Below are positions 1 through 6,211 of a DNA stretch of 9,779 bases, piece by piece. How positions within the stretch are numbered: position 1 is the first letter of the stretch; each line of letters starts with the position of its first letter. The stretch comes from an uncultured bacterium (GTDB lineage Bacteria > Pseudomonadota > Gammaproteobacteria > Burkholderiales > Burkholderiaceae_D). Location: contig CAIQLE010000394.1 of assembly GCA_903872555.1 (NCBI GenBank), positions 1 to 9,779 of the forward strand, read 5' to 3'. The position numbers and the translations under genes were made by a program. A model generated the notes under the pieces. The model saw nothing but the letters and a program-made list of their open reading frames with translations, ran no database searches and was not told the origin of the DNA.

Positions 1-302
1 CAGCTAAAGCTCAGTATCGTTAGTTGAATCGATGATCTTGTCATCTCTTTCCTCGCTTTAATTATCCGGAGACTTTTGTAATTAGTCTTCTTGTTAGTTT
101 CTAATGTTCGTTTCAAATGAATGGCTTATGAATTTGCCACGCATGATTTTTACTCAATTGAACGGGGTTTGTCACTCGGCACGAGTGCACCCTGCAAATT
201 GGTTGTCAAATTTAAAATAATGGTCGAGGCAATTCTTGCAGCAAGTGAGCTTGCCCGAATCTCTGCGCTGCTGAGGGCGACTGTGGCGACACGCTATACT
301 GA
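1..302. other. AT-richer non-coding stretch upstream of the Sel1 gene
   Basis: No convincing gene is visible here. The only open frame of note starts at 121, runs into the next gene, lacks a ribosome binding site and has no family resemblance, so I read it as chance. A TATACT hexamer at 295-300 matches a sigma70 -10 box well, but no good -35 box lies 16-18 bases upstream (the region reads CTGAGGG). Three alternating complementary five-mers, CTTGC (235-239), GCAAG (241-245) and CTTGC (250-254), could form alternative small hairpins. The stretch may be mostly the leader and promoter region of the Sel1 gene. Confidence 0.4.
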
Positions 303-332
303 ATGCCGTCTTCTTCTCCTTGTCTCACCCTT

Positions 333-1589
333 ATGAATTCCGTCGAGAAGCTTCTCGATCACCTGCCCAAGGCGGATGTCGAAGACCTGTACGCCGAAGC
401 AATGGCGCTGAGAACCGGTAACGGAGGCTTGGCGAACTTTGCGCTGGCCCACAGCCTGTTCTGCATCGCAGCGCTGATGGGCAAGTATTCCGCCCGTTAT
501 CAGCTGGGTCTGATGAACCTGCGCGGTGAGGGCCGGCCCAAGGACAAACTGCGTGCGCTGATGTGGTTCAAGCTGGCTCAGGGCCGCGGCGAGCCGCGGG
601 CTGCCGGCAATCTGAAAATGGTGGCTGCGGATCTGAACCGGGCCGATATCAGGCAGGCTTATCAGATGGCGGCCAAATTTCCCGAGGCCGAAGAAGCCTT
701 CCGGCGTTCGCGTCGGGACGACGATATCGAGGCCAAGGTTTTGCTGGGCGAGATGCTGATGCAGGGCCGGGGCGTGGACCGCGATCCGCAGCTGGCAACC
801 GCCTGGCTCATGCGCCTTTTACCTTATCGCCATGCAGCTGCGCAATGGCAGCTGGGACTGTCTTATCTCAACGGAGAAGGTGCGGAGAAAAATCCGGAAG
901 AGGGCCGGCGTCTGCTGAAACAGGCTGCAGATCAGGGGCATGCCGGTGCTCAATATGATCTGGCCGATCTGATTTTTAAACAAAAGGGCTGGGCTGAGCG
1001 GCCGCAGGCCTATGTGTTGCTCGAGGCAGCAGCGGCTCAGGGGCATGCGCTGTCGCAGTATCGTCTGGCCATGCTGCATAAAGAAGGTGAGGCACCTTTA
1101 TCGGAATCGGTGACACCAACGGTGGTGTCAAGGGTTGCGCCAAGCGCTACGTCGACTGCAACGCCGGCAATCTCACCGCGTCCTACCAAGCGGGGTACGG
1201 CACCGCATTCGATACGTGCTTTGGCCTATCTGACGCAGGCGGCTCAGCAATCCCACACTGAAGCGCAATTCGAACTGGGGCAGATGTATGCCCAGGGTCT
1301 GGGCACGCAGCAAGATTTCGAGCAGGCTGCGCACTGGTATCTGGAAGCAGCGCAGGCGGGTCACGCCAAGGCGCAGTTCAATCTGGGATTTTTATATGCC
1401 CATGGTCAGGGTGTGGAACAAGACTATGTGAAAGCCTTTGAGTGGTATCGCATCAGCGATGCCTGTGGTTATCAGCTCGCCAAAGAACATGCCGAGCTGA
1501 TCGCAAAAAAACTCGCACTAGATGTCAAAGAAATTGCGCAGTGGCGCGCTGACAGCTTTATGTTTCGTTTAAATTCGGAAGATCGTTGA
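333..1589 (+). CDS. Sel1-repeat (TPR-like) protein
   Basis: A protein of about 418 residues built largely of Sel1-like repeats, helical pairs of roughly 36 residues that act as protein-protein interaction scaffolds. Counting from the longer start at 303, repeat units with the AQ-x-x-LG...G-x-G...A-x-x-W pattern are visible at about 64-98, 142-176, 177-212, 213-248, 249-264 resuming at 304-318, 319-354 and 355-390. One repeat is interrupted by a Ser/Thr/Pro/Ala-rich linker at about 265-303. There is no signal peptide, so a cytoplasmic location is likely, and the partner is unknown. The start at 333 is preferred because a -10-like TATACT at 295-300 would put transcription start near or after the ATG at 303, and the extra ten residues look unstructured. 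Neither start has a clear Shine-Dalgarno sequence, so 303 remains possible. No good terminator follows; a six-base stem at 1601-1621 lacks a T-tract. Confidence 0.85.
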   Translation: MNSVEKLLDHLPKADVEDLYAEAMALRTGNGGLANFALAHSLFCIAALMGKYSARYQLGLMNLRGEGRPKDKLRALMWFKLAQGRGEPRAAGNLKMVAADLNRADIRQAYQMAAKFPEAEEAFRRSRRDDDIEAKVLLGEMLMQGRGVDRDPQLATAWLMRLLPYRHAAAQWQLGLSYLNGEGAEKNPEEGRRLLKQAADQGHAGAQYDLADLIFKQKGWAERPQAYVLLEAAAAQGHALSQYRLAMLHKEGEAPLSESVTPTVVSRVAPSATSTATPAISPRPTKRGTAPHSIRALAYLTQAAQQSHTEAQFELGQMYAQGLGTQQDFEQAAHWYLEAAQAGHAKAQFNLGFLYAHGQGVEQDYVKAFEWYRISDACGYQLAKEHAELIAKKLALDVKEIAQWRADSFMFRLNSEDR

Positions 1590-1713
1590 TTCAGTCATCA
1601 CGCAAAGTCGCCGGATTTGCGCGAGACCATTGTGCATCATTCAACTGCAGGACTGATGCCAGAAAATAAAATCGCAGTACACACACAGCAGAAAAAATAA
1701 ACGGGGGATATCC

Positions 1714-2103
1714 ATGAAAAAAATAATCTTGCTTCTTAGCTGTCTTTGGATGATGTCAGGTACCGCGCATGCGGCCTGGACGATGTTGAAAGAAACCCGC
1801 GATGGCATTCTGTATGTTGACAAAGATGCAGCTGAAACTGTGGCGAGTGGTTTCAAAGTCTTAAGTTCAGAAGATTTTCACGTCATGCAGAACTGGCAGG
1901 GAAAAGAGTATCTGACAGCCAAATCCTGGTTTGAACTCGATTGCACAGGAAAAAAAATACGTCAGATCAGTTTTGAAATTTTTCCGGAAAACATGGCCGG
2001 TGGCGGATCACTTTATGCAGATAGCAAGATTCTGGAGTGGGTGTCGCCCCCTGCAGGCAGCAAACACGAAGCGATATGGAATAGTTTGTGCGGAAAAAAA
2101 TAA
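1714..2103 (+). CDS. Small exported protein, surface-adhesin E-like
   Basis: A 129-residue protein with a clear Sec signal peptide: MKK, a hydrophobic core and an AHA cleavage site at residue 20, giving a mature protein of about 109 residues in the periplasm or at the surface. The mature part has the layout of the adhesin-E-like family: an opening W-x-x-L, an aromatic-Asp 'YVD' segment near 34-36, a K-S-W-F-E-L-D-C segment near 70-77, and a second cysteine near the C-terminus. C77 and C126 probably form a disulfide. The start is supported by GGGGGA seven to eight bases upstream. Members are common small secreted proteins in betaproteobacteria and mostly have no known function; the adhesin name derives from Haemophilus protein E and should not be taken as proof of adhesion. 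It appears to be a single-gene unit. Confidence 0.75.
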   Translation: MKKIILLLSCLWMMSGTAHAAWTMLKETRDGILYVDKDAAETVASGFKVLSSEDFHVMQNWQGKEYLTAKSWFELDCTGKKIRQISFEIFPENMAGGGSLYADSKILEWVSPPAGSKHEAIWNSLCGKK

Positions 2104-2168
2104 GGCAACTGATGATGATCAAACTTTCGATCTAAGTTGTTCTTTTGTCGATTATTAGCACTTTGATG

Positions 2169-2223
2169 CGACGGGCTTCTGCTAGGCTGAACATGCGTGC
2201 AATCTTGCGATAGTCGCCCGTCG
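2169..2223. repeat. Inverted repeat, 8-bp arms, 39-base spacer
   Basis: CGACGGGC at 2169-2176 is perfectly complementary to GCCCGTCG at 2216-2223, in the intergenic region between the exported protein and the lipoprotein gene. The right arm falls inside the spacer of the promoter candidate at 2205-2233. It could be a long hairpin in an RNA, an operator, or chance. No known RNA family is recognised. Confidence 0.4.
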
Positions 2224-2233
2224 ATTCGATAAT
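2205..2233 (+). promoter_or_regulatory. Candidate sigma70 promoter for the small lipoprotein gene
   Basis: TTGCGA at 2205-2210 and GATAAT at 2228-2233 are separated by exactly 17 bases, matching the sigma70 consensus at four and five of six positions. Transcription would begin near 2240, giving a leader of about 145 bases before the lipoprotein start at 2386. That leader is long and contains a nine-codon open frame at 2276-2305 preceded by AGGA. This is prediction from consensus only. Confidence 0.35.
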
Positions 2234-2385
2234 CAATCGTACATTCCCTTAGAAATAACAGTCATCAGGATTCCGATGAAACTTACGCCGGTGAGCATGC
2301 TCTGAACGCAGACTCGTGGTTGGCAGGGAGACTTGCTGGAACGACTCTGCGAATAGTTAACCATTCACCGATCTAGAGGAAACCT

Positions 2386-2520
2386 ATGAGAAAACTTTTA
2401 AACATGTTGGCTCTCGCTACGCTGGCACTGGCATCGCTCAGCGCTTGCAGCAATATGCCAGCCAGTGGTCAGTCCGGTCAGGTTGAGCACCCCGACCCTT
2501 TCCATTCCTACATCGATTAA
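2386..2520 (+). CDS. Small lipoprotein, 44 residues
   Basis: A short gene. The product begins MRKLL, continues with a hydrophobic Ala/Leu stretch, and ends the signal sequence with the lipobox L-S-A-C at residues 18-21. Signal peptidase II would cleave before C21, leaving a 24-residue lipidated peptide that is polar and ends in an acidic/aromatic tail (HPDPFHSYID). Residue 22 is Ser, not Asp, so outer-membrane sorting is expected under the +2 rule. AGAGGA six bases before the ATG is a good ribosome binding site. A GC-rich hairpin follows directly after the stop. Very small lipoproteins of this kind are common near other genes; function unknown. Confidence 0.7.
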   Translation: MRKLLNMLALATLALASLSACSNMPASGQSGQVEHPDPFHSYID

Positions 2521-2526
2521 ACCTAT

Positions 2527-2544
2527 CCCCGGGACTTCCCGGGG
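2527..2544 (+). terminator. GC-rich hairpin after the lipoprotein gene
   Basis: CCCCGGG (2527-2533) pairs perfectly with CCCGGGG (2538-2544) around an ACTT loop, starting seven bases after the lipoprotein stop. The position suits a terminator, but the downstream bases (CAGTTGCC...) are not T-rich, so termination may be weak or factor-assisted. It could instead protect the 3' end of the short mRNA. Confidence 0.45.
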
Positions 2545-2609
2545 CAGTTGCCTTACTTCATGTAAAATCCGAACGGTCGTGCTTAAAACAAAAGACCAAC
2601 GGAGACAGC

Positions 2610-3818
2610 ATGGACTTAAATTACGCGCCAGACGATCTGGCATTTCGTGACCACGTACGCGCCTGGCTGGCAGAAAAACTACCTGCCGACCTGCAGCACA
2701 AGGTACTCAACCACAAACGCCTGCAGCGCGAAGACTTCGTGCGCTGGCACAAAATTGTGAACGAGCAGGGCTGGGTAGCCCCCGCCTGGCCCGTTGAACA
2801 TGGCGGCACCGGCTGGACCAAGGTGCAGCAGCATATATGGGAAGAAGAGTGCGCACGCGCCGGCACTCCGCCGATACTGCCTTTCGGGGTGAATATGGTC
2901 GCGCCAGTGATCATAGCCTTTGGCAATGAAGCCCAGAAACGCCACTACCTGCCGCGCATACTCTCCTGTGAAGACTGGTGGTGTCAGGGTTACTCAGAGC
3001 CGGGCTCGGGTTCCGATCTGGCTTCCCTCAAAACACGCGCTGAACTCGTCCAAAGCCCCGAGGGTGATCACTACCTCGTGAATGGCCAGAAGACCTGGAC
3101 CACACTGGGCCAGCATGCCGACATGATGTTCTGTCTGGTGCGTACCGATACCGGTGCACGCAAGCAGGAAGGGATTTCATTTCTGCTGATGGACATGAAA
3201 ACCCCTGGCATCACCGTGCGCCCCATCATCACGCTGGATGAAGACCATGAAGTCAATGAAGTCTTCTTCGACAATGTACGCGTACCGGTTGCCAATCTGA
3301 TCGGCGAAGAAAATCGTGGCTGGACTTATGCAAAGTATTTGCTCGGTCATGAGCGCACAGGCATTGCAGCCGTTGGCCGTTCCAAACGCGAACTGGCTTT
3401 CCTGAAACGCCTGTGCAATCGTCTGCAAAAAGCGGGCCGCCCTCTGATACAAGATCCTCTGTTTGCTTCCAAAGTGGCGGCGCTGGAAATTGATCTGATG
3501 GCGCTCGAAGTCACGGTGATGCGCGTGATCTCACAAGAAGCCCGGCGCAAAGCTCCGGGGCCGGAAGCTTCCATGCTGAAGGTCAAGGGCACAGAAATAC
3601 AGCAGCGTCTGACGGAACTGATGGTCGAAGCAGCAGGCCCACTCGGACTGCCGTTTGATCTGAATTATCTGGAAGGTGATGACGAGCACAGCGCAGGCGG
3701 CGATGATGATGCCGCACCACTGATGCCGTATTACTTTAATTATCGTAAGACTTCCATCTATGGTGGTTCGAACGAAATTCAAAAGAACATCATTACGCAG
3801 ATGATACTGGGCTTGTGA
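2610..3818 (+). CDS. Acyl-CoA dehydrogenase, large (catalytic) subunit of a probable heteromeric enzyme
   Basis: A full-length 402-residue FAD-dependent acyl-CoA dehydrogenase that would oxidise an acyl-CoA to the 2-enoyl-CoA. The substrate- and flavin-contacting segment YSEPGSGSDL lies at 128-137, the beta-domain at about 128-230 and the C-terminal helical domain after that. The end, Y-G-G-S-N-E-I-Q-K-N at 384-393, has Gly385 where medium-chain enzymes carry the catalytic Glu of Y-E-G-T. Instead E248, in G-H-E-R-T-G, sits where isovaleryl-CoA dehydrogenase and the ChsE4-type steroid dehydrogenase subunits keep theirs, so it is the likely base. The usual R-x-x-F-G and Q-x-x-G-G-x-G flavin motifs are missing or altered (E-A-A-G-P-L-G at 340-346). 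An acidic insertion at about 355-370 precedes the final motif, as in PimC-like large subunits. GGAGA precedes the ATG. It heads an operon with a second dehydrogenase and a hydratase. Substrate unknown. Confidence 0.9.
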   Translation: MDLNYAPDDLAFRDHVRAWLAEKLPADLQHKVLNHKRLQREDFVRWHKIVNEQGWVAPAWPVEHGGTGWTKVQQHIWEEECARAGTPPILPFGVNMVAPVIIAFGNEAQKRHYLPRILSCEDWWCQGYSEPGSGSDLASLKTRAELVQSPEGDHYLVNGQKTWTTLGQHADMMFCLVRTDTGARKQEGISFLLMDMKTPGITVRPIITLDEDHEVNEVFFDNVRVPVANLIGEENRGWTYAKYLLGHERTGIAAVGRSKRELAFLKRLCNRLQKAGRPLIQDPLFASKVAALEIDLMALEVTVMRVISQEARRKAPGPEASMLKVKGTEIQQRLTELMVEAAGPLGLPFDLNYLEGDDEHSAGGDDDAAPLMPYYFNYRKTSIYGGSNEIQKNIITQMILGL

Positions 3819-3861
3819 ATCTGAAAGATAGCGATCGGTGCATACAGTGATTCTGCATTTA

Positions 3862-3902
3862 AAAGATTCACCGTCCAAAGATTCACCTATCCAAAGATTC
3901 AC
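3862..3902 (+). repeat. Triple direct repeat AAAGATTCAC between the two dehydrogenase genes
   Basis: The decamer AAAGATTCAC occurs at 3862-3871, 3877-3886 and 3893-3902, with spacings of 15 and 16 bases. The second and third copies share a longer TCCAAAGATTCAC core. The repeat lies in the 145-base gap between the two dehydrogenase genes, followed by a ten-base palindrome GCAAGCTTGC at 3920-3929. It may be a regulator-binding array or simple slippage-derived repetition. Confidence 0.7.
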
Positions 3903-3963
3903 AGGCAAGCAAAGACTAAGCAAGCTTGCGCCAGTGTGCGCAGGTAAACCCTAAGGTGGCGAT

Positions 3964-5103
3964 ATGGATTTTGACCTGAACCCCGAACAACAGCAGCTGG
4001 CAGACGCCATCAAACGCTGGACTGAAAAAGATTATGGCTTTGAGATACGCAAGCACATCATGGCTTCCGAAGCAGGCGTCTCCGATACCGCATGGCAGGC
4101 GCTGGCTGAGTTAGGTGTGTTCGCCTTGCCTGTGCCTTCCGAGCATGATGGTTTTGATGGCACAGCCGTCGACCAGATGGCCGTCATGCAGGCACTTGGA
4201 CGTGCACTGGTGATTGAGCCGGTGTGGGCCACATCGATGGGTGTGGAATTTCTTAAACTCGCAGGCAATCAGGGTGATCTGCTGACACACGTCGCCAGCG
4301 GTGAGATGAAACTGGCCTGTGCTTTGGGTGAGCGTCAGTCGCGCTATGAACTGTCTGATATACAGACCACGGCACGCAAAGAGGGCAATGATTTCATCCT
4401 CGATGGCATCAAGACCGGCGTGCTGCATGGTGCGCAGGCAAATTACCTGATTGTGTCGGCACGCAGTGCAGGCGAGTCGCGTGAGCTGCAGGGCATTTCA
4501 CTCTTCGTTCTGCCCGCTGATTATGAAGGCATAGCAATACAGGATGTGCGCAGCAATGATGGCATGCGCATCGCTACCGTGCATTTCAAAAACGTCCGTG
4601 TACCTGCTGCCGCTTTGCTGGGTCAAGCAGGCAAGGGCTGGGAACTGCTGGATGCTGCCACTGATCATGGCATTGCCTTGCTCTGCGCAGAAGCACTGGG
4701 TGTGATGGAAGCACTCAGCCATGCGACACTGGACTATCTGAAAACCCGCCAGCAGTTTGGCGTGCCTATCGGTAAATTTCAGGCGCTGCAGCATCGTATG
4801 GCCGAGATGTTCATTCATCTCGAGCAGGCACGTTCCATGGCCATGCTGGCAGCGGTAAAGATGGCTGCTAGCGATAGGACCGAGCGTCGCCGTACGATTT
4901 CAGCTGCCAAGGCTCGTATAGGTGAAGCGATGAAATTTATCGGTCAGCAGGCAGTGCAGCTGCATGGTGGTATGGGTGTGACAAATGAATTACCTGCGGC
5001 GCATCTGTTCAAACGTTTAACTGCGATCGAACTGACGCTGGGCGATACGGATCATCATCTCGCGCGCTTCGCGGCGCAACCCGGTTTTGCTGACGCAGCC
5101 TGA
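3964..5103 (+). CDS. Acyl-CoA dehydrogenase, small (FAD-binding) subunit of a probable heteromeric enzyme
   Basis: A 379-residue acyl-CoA dehydrogenase family protein resembling PimD/ChsE-type small subunits. It retains the flavin-binding pieces that the upstream subunit lacks: R263 in T-R-Q-Q-F-G-V-P-I (262-270) and the Q-L-H-G-G-M-G-V segment at 332-339, which normally contact FAD across the dimer interface. It lacks a catalytic Glu at both known positions: the Y-E-G-T site reads L-G-D-T (359-362), and the isovaleryl-type site reads T-D-H-G near 233-236. It is therefore probably not active alone and completes the active site of the preceding gene product. The ATG is preceded by AAGGTGG. The 145-base gap upstream could hold an internal promoter, but none is clear. 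The MaoC gene starts 35 bases after its stop, so these two are very likely co-transcribed. Confidence 0.88.
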   Translation: MDFDLNPEQQQLADAIKRWTEKDYGFEIRKHIMASEAGVSDTAWQALAELGVFALPVPSEHDGFDGTAVDQMAVMQALGRALVIEPVWATSMGVEFLKLAGNQGDLLTHVASGEMKLACALGERQSRYELSDIQTTARKEGNDFILDGIKTGVLHGAQANYLIVSARSAGESRELQGISLFVLPADYEGIAIQDVRSNDGMRIATVHFKNVRVPAAALLGQAGKGWELLDAATDHGIALLCAEALGVMEALSHATLDYLKTRQQFGVPIGKFQALQHRMAEMFIHLEQARSMAMLAAVKMAASDRTERRRTISAAKARIGEAMKFIGQQAVQLHGGMGVTNELPAAHLFKRLTAIELTLGDTDHHLARFAAQPGFADAA

Positions 5104-5138
5104 ACAGATGATTGAATTGGACTGACTAAGGAAAACCC

Positions 5139-5594
5139 ATGCACACCTTTGCAAGCGTCGAAGCGCTGGAAGCCGAAGTCGGCAAAGAAATCGCCGTATC
5201 AGAGTGGATGAGCATGAGCCAGGACAGAGTGAATCTGTTTGCGCAGGCTACCGATGATCCGCAATGGATACACGTCGATGTTGAACGTGCCAAACGCGAA
5301 TCGCCTTTCGGCGGCACGATCGCGCATGGCTATCTCACCTTGTCCCTGCTACCGAAATTTTTTGAAGAGCAAGTCGACATGCCCTTTGGCAGCATGAGCA
5401 TCAACTATGGCGTTAACAAAGTGCGCTTCCCAGCGCCTTTGCTTGTAGGCGGCCGTATTCGCGGACGCTTTGATTTACTTGAAGTCGAACGTCATGCTGA
5501 TTGCGTGCAAAGCGTGTGGAAGATGACGGTAGAGCAGGAGAGTGGTGGCAAACCTGTCTGTGTAGCTGAAGCGGTGCTGCGCAGGTATTTTTGA
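5139..5594 (+). CDS. MaoC-family (R)-specific enoyl-CoA hydratase
   Basis: A 151-residue single-hotdog protein of the MaoC/NodN dehydratase group. The hydratase signature is visible: D40 and H45 form the D-x4-H catalytic pair (T-D-D-P-Q-W-I-H), followed by A-K-R-E-S-P-F-G-G-T-I-A-H-G-Y at 51-65, the hallmark of the substrate-binding hotdog helix and loop. Family members add water to a 2-enoyl-CoA to give the (R)-3-hydroxyacyl-CoA. In this operon it would act on the product of the two-subunit dehydrogenase just upstream. The ATG has AAGGA at a good distance. The gene ends 12 bases before the convergent brnA stop. A seven-base stem at 5612-5633 (TGGCTGA/TCAGCCA) lies just beyond but lacks a T-tract. 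(R)-stereospecificity is assumed from the family, not shown. Confidence 0.88.
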   Translation: MHTFASVEALEAEVGKEIAVSEWMSMSQDRVNLFAQATDDPQWIHVDVERAKRESPFGGTIAHGYLTLSLLPKFFEEQVDMPFGSMSINYGVNKVRFPAPLLVGGRIRGRFDLLEVERHADCVQSVWKMTVEQESGGKPVCVAEAVLRRYF

Positions 5595-5606
5595 AGTGTG
5601 AAGACT

Positions 5607-5876
5607 TTAGTTGGCTGAATGCGTGCTCAGCCATTCGCGTAAAGCTTCATTCATACGTGTCTGCCAGCCGGGGCCGCCGGCTCTGAAGGCGGCAATAATG
5701 TCGGCATCGAAGCGCACCGTCGTCGACACTTTCATGCCGCTGCCAGCCGGCCTGCCGCGTCTGACTAAACGGTCGCCCTGAAATTCATCGGCGCGCTCGA
5801 AAAAGGCATCATCCAGTTCGGGTGCGTCATCTGCCTCACTCAAAGTAGAAGCGGTACTTTTCTTGTTCCCGTTCAT
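5607..5876 (-). CDS. brnA: BrnA-family antitoxin
   Basis: An 89-residue antitoxin of the BrnT/BrnA type II system. The N-terminal part contains D-A-P-E-L-D-D-A-F-F (17-26), typical of the toxin-wrapping region. After G-R-P at 41-43 comes a ribbon-helix-helix DNA-binding domain: the strand K-V-S-T-T-V-R-F (49-56), then the helices with G-P-G-W-Q-T-R-M-N-E-A-L-R at 68-80, the strongest BrnA fingerprint. It should neutralise BrnT by direct binding and, as a complex, repress the shared promoter. The gene overlaps the end of brnT by 41 bases in another frame. Its start is supported by GAGGAA located inside brnT six bases ahead of the ATG. It converges on the MaoC gene. Confidence 0.93.
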   Translation of the reverse strand: MNGNKKSTASTLSEADDAPELDDAFFERADEFQGDRLVRRGRPAGSGMKVSTTVRFDADIIAAFRAGGPGWQTRMNEALREWLSTHSAN

Positions 5877-6111
5877 TGGCTTTCCTCATGCTGATGATTC
5901 GGCGCTCATCGTGATTTCTGGGCGTCCAGACGACAAGCACCATACGCTTATCTAGCAGGCCGACCGTAATCCAGCGTGACTCAGGATAGTCCTGACGCAG
6001 ATCCTCGGCACTATAGTGCTGCCCGGCGAATACCTCTGCAGATCGTGCAAAATCCAGACCTCGCTCGAGAAGCGTCCACTCCCGCTTCGCAGGATCATAG
6101 GTGATCTGCAT
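5836..6111 (-). CDS. brnT: BrnT-family ribonuclease toxin
   Basis: A 91-residue BrnT toxin, a small RelE-fold ribonuclease expected to halt growth by RNA cleavage until bound by BrnA. Recognisable family features in order: an opening I-T-Y-D-P-A-K (3-9), G-L-D-F-A-R-S-A-E-V-F (18-28), E-S-R-W-I-T-V-G (44-51), and the conserved R-R-I-I-S-M-R-K-A-N-E-R-E at 70-82 followed by aromatic Y86. The length is normal and no key segment is missing, so the toxin looks intact. Toxin precedes antitoxin, the usual BrnTA order. No Shine-Dalgarno sequence stands before the ATG, whereas brnA has a good one, which would favour antitoxin synthesis. The upstream promoter candidate places transcription start at or next to the ATG. 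Confidence 0.93.
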   Translation of the reverse strand: MQITYDPAKREWTLLERGLDFARSAEVFAGQHYSAEDLRQDYPESRWITVGLLDKRMVLVVWTPRNHDERRIISMRKANEREQEKYRFYFE

Positions 6112-6117
6112 TGATTA

Positions 6118-6146
6118 ATTGTAGTAACGTATATTGAGGAAAGCAA
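6118..6146 (-). promoter_or_regulatory. Candidate sigma70 promoter of brnTA
   Basis: On the minus strand, TTGCTT (6146-6141) and TACAAT (6123-6118) are separated by 17 bases, a good sigma70 match directly upstream of brnT. The predicted start of transcription, about seven bases past the -10 box, falls at 6110-6112, essentially on the ATG at 6111. The brnT message could then be leaderless. Autoregulation by the BrnTA complex at this site is the family's usual behaviour; no clear operator repeat overlaps it. Confidence 0.5.
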
Positions 6147-6170
6147 GGAAAAGCTGTGTGGGAATGTTAA

Positions 6171-6202
6171 TTTAAATTTATTAAAACGACAATAAATTTA
6201 AA
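6171..6202. repeat. Perfect 12-bp AT-only inverted repeat
   Basis: TTTAAATTTATT (6171-6182) is perfectly complementary to AATAAATTTAAA (6191-6202) around the eight-base loop AAAACGAC. It sits ten bases beyond the stop of the HAD gene and about 25 bases upstream of the brnT -35 box. It may end HAD transcription as an A/T-only hairpin, serve as an operator, or act as an AT-rich upstream element for brnT. A stem with no G:C pair would be a weak terminator. Confidence 0.6.
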
Positions 6203-6211
6203 GCCTACATT

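Noticed and set aside
121..336. 71-codon open frame on the plus strand
   Set aside because: No ribosome binding site, no recognisable domain, unnatural composition, and it overlaps the start of the Sel1 gene.
563..958. 131-codon frame inside the Sel1 gene, and similar long frames inside the dehydrogenase genes
   Set aside because: These are alternative-frame shadows of well-supported genes; they have no family features of their own.
1601..1621. CGCAAA/TTTGCG stem as terminator of the Sel1 gene
   Set aside because: Only six pairs with a nine-base loop and no T-run.
2166..2213. 15-codon frame starting at an ATG in the intergenic region
   Set aside because: No ribosome binding site, and it lies before the promoter candidate and across the inverted repeat.
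5612..5633. Seven-base stem TGGCTGA/TCAGCCA as a shared terminator for maoC and brnA
   Set aside because: It lies within brnA coding sequence, and no T-tract follows on the plus strand, so evidence is too weak.
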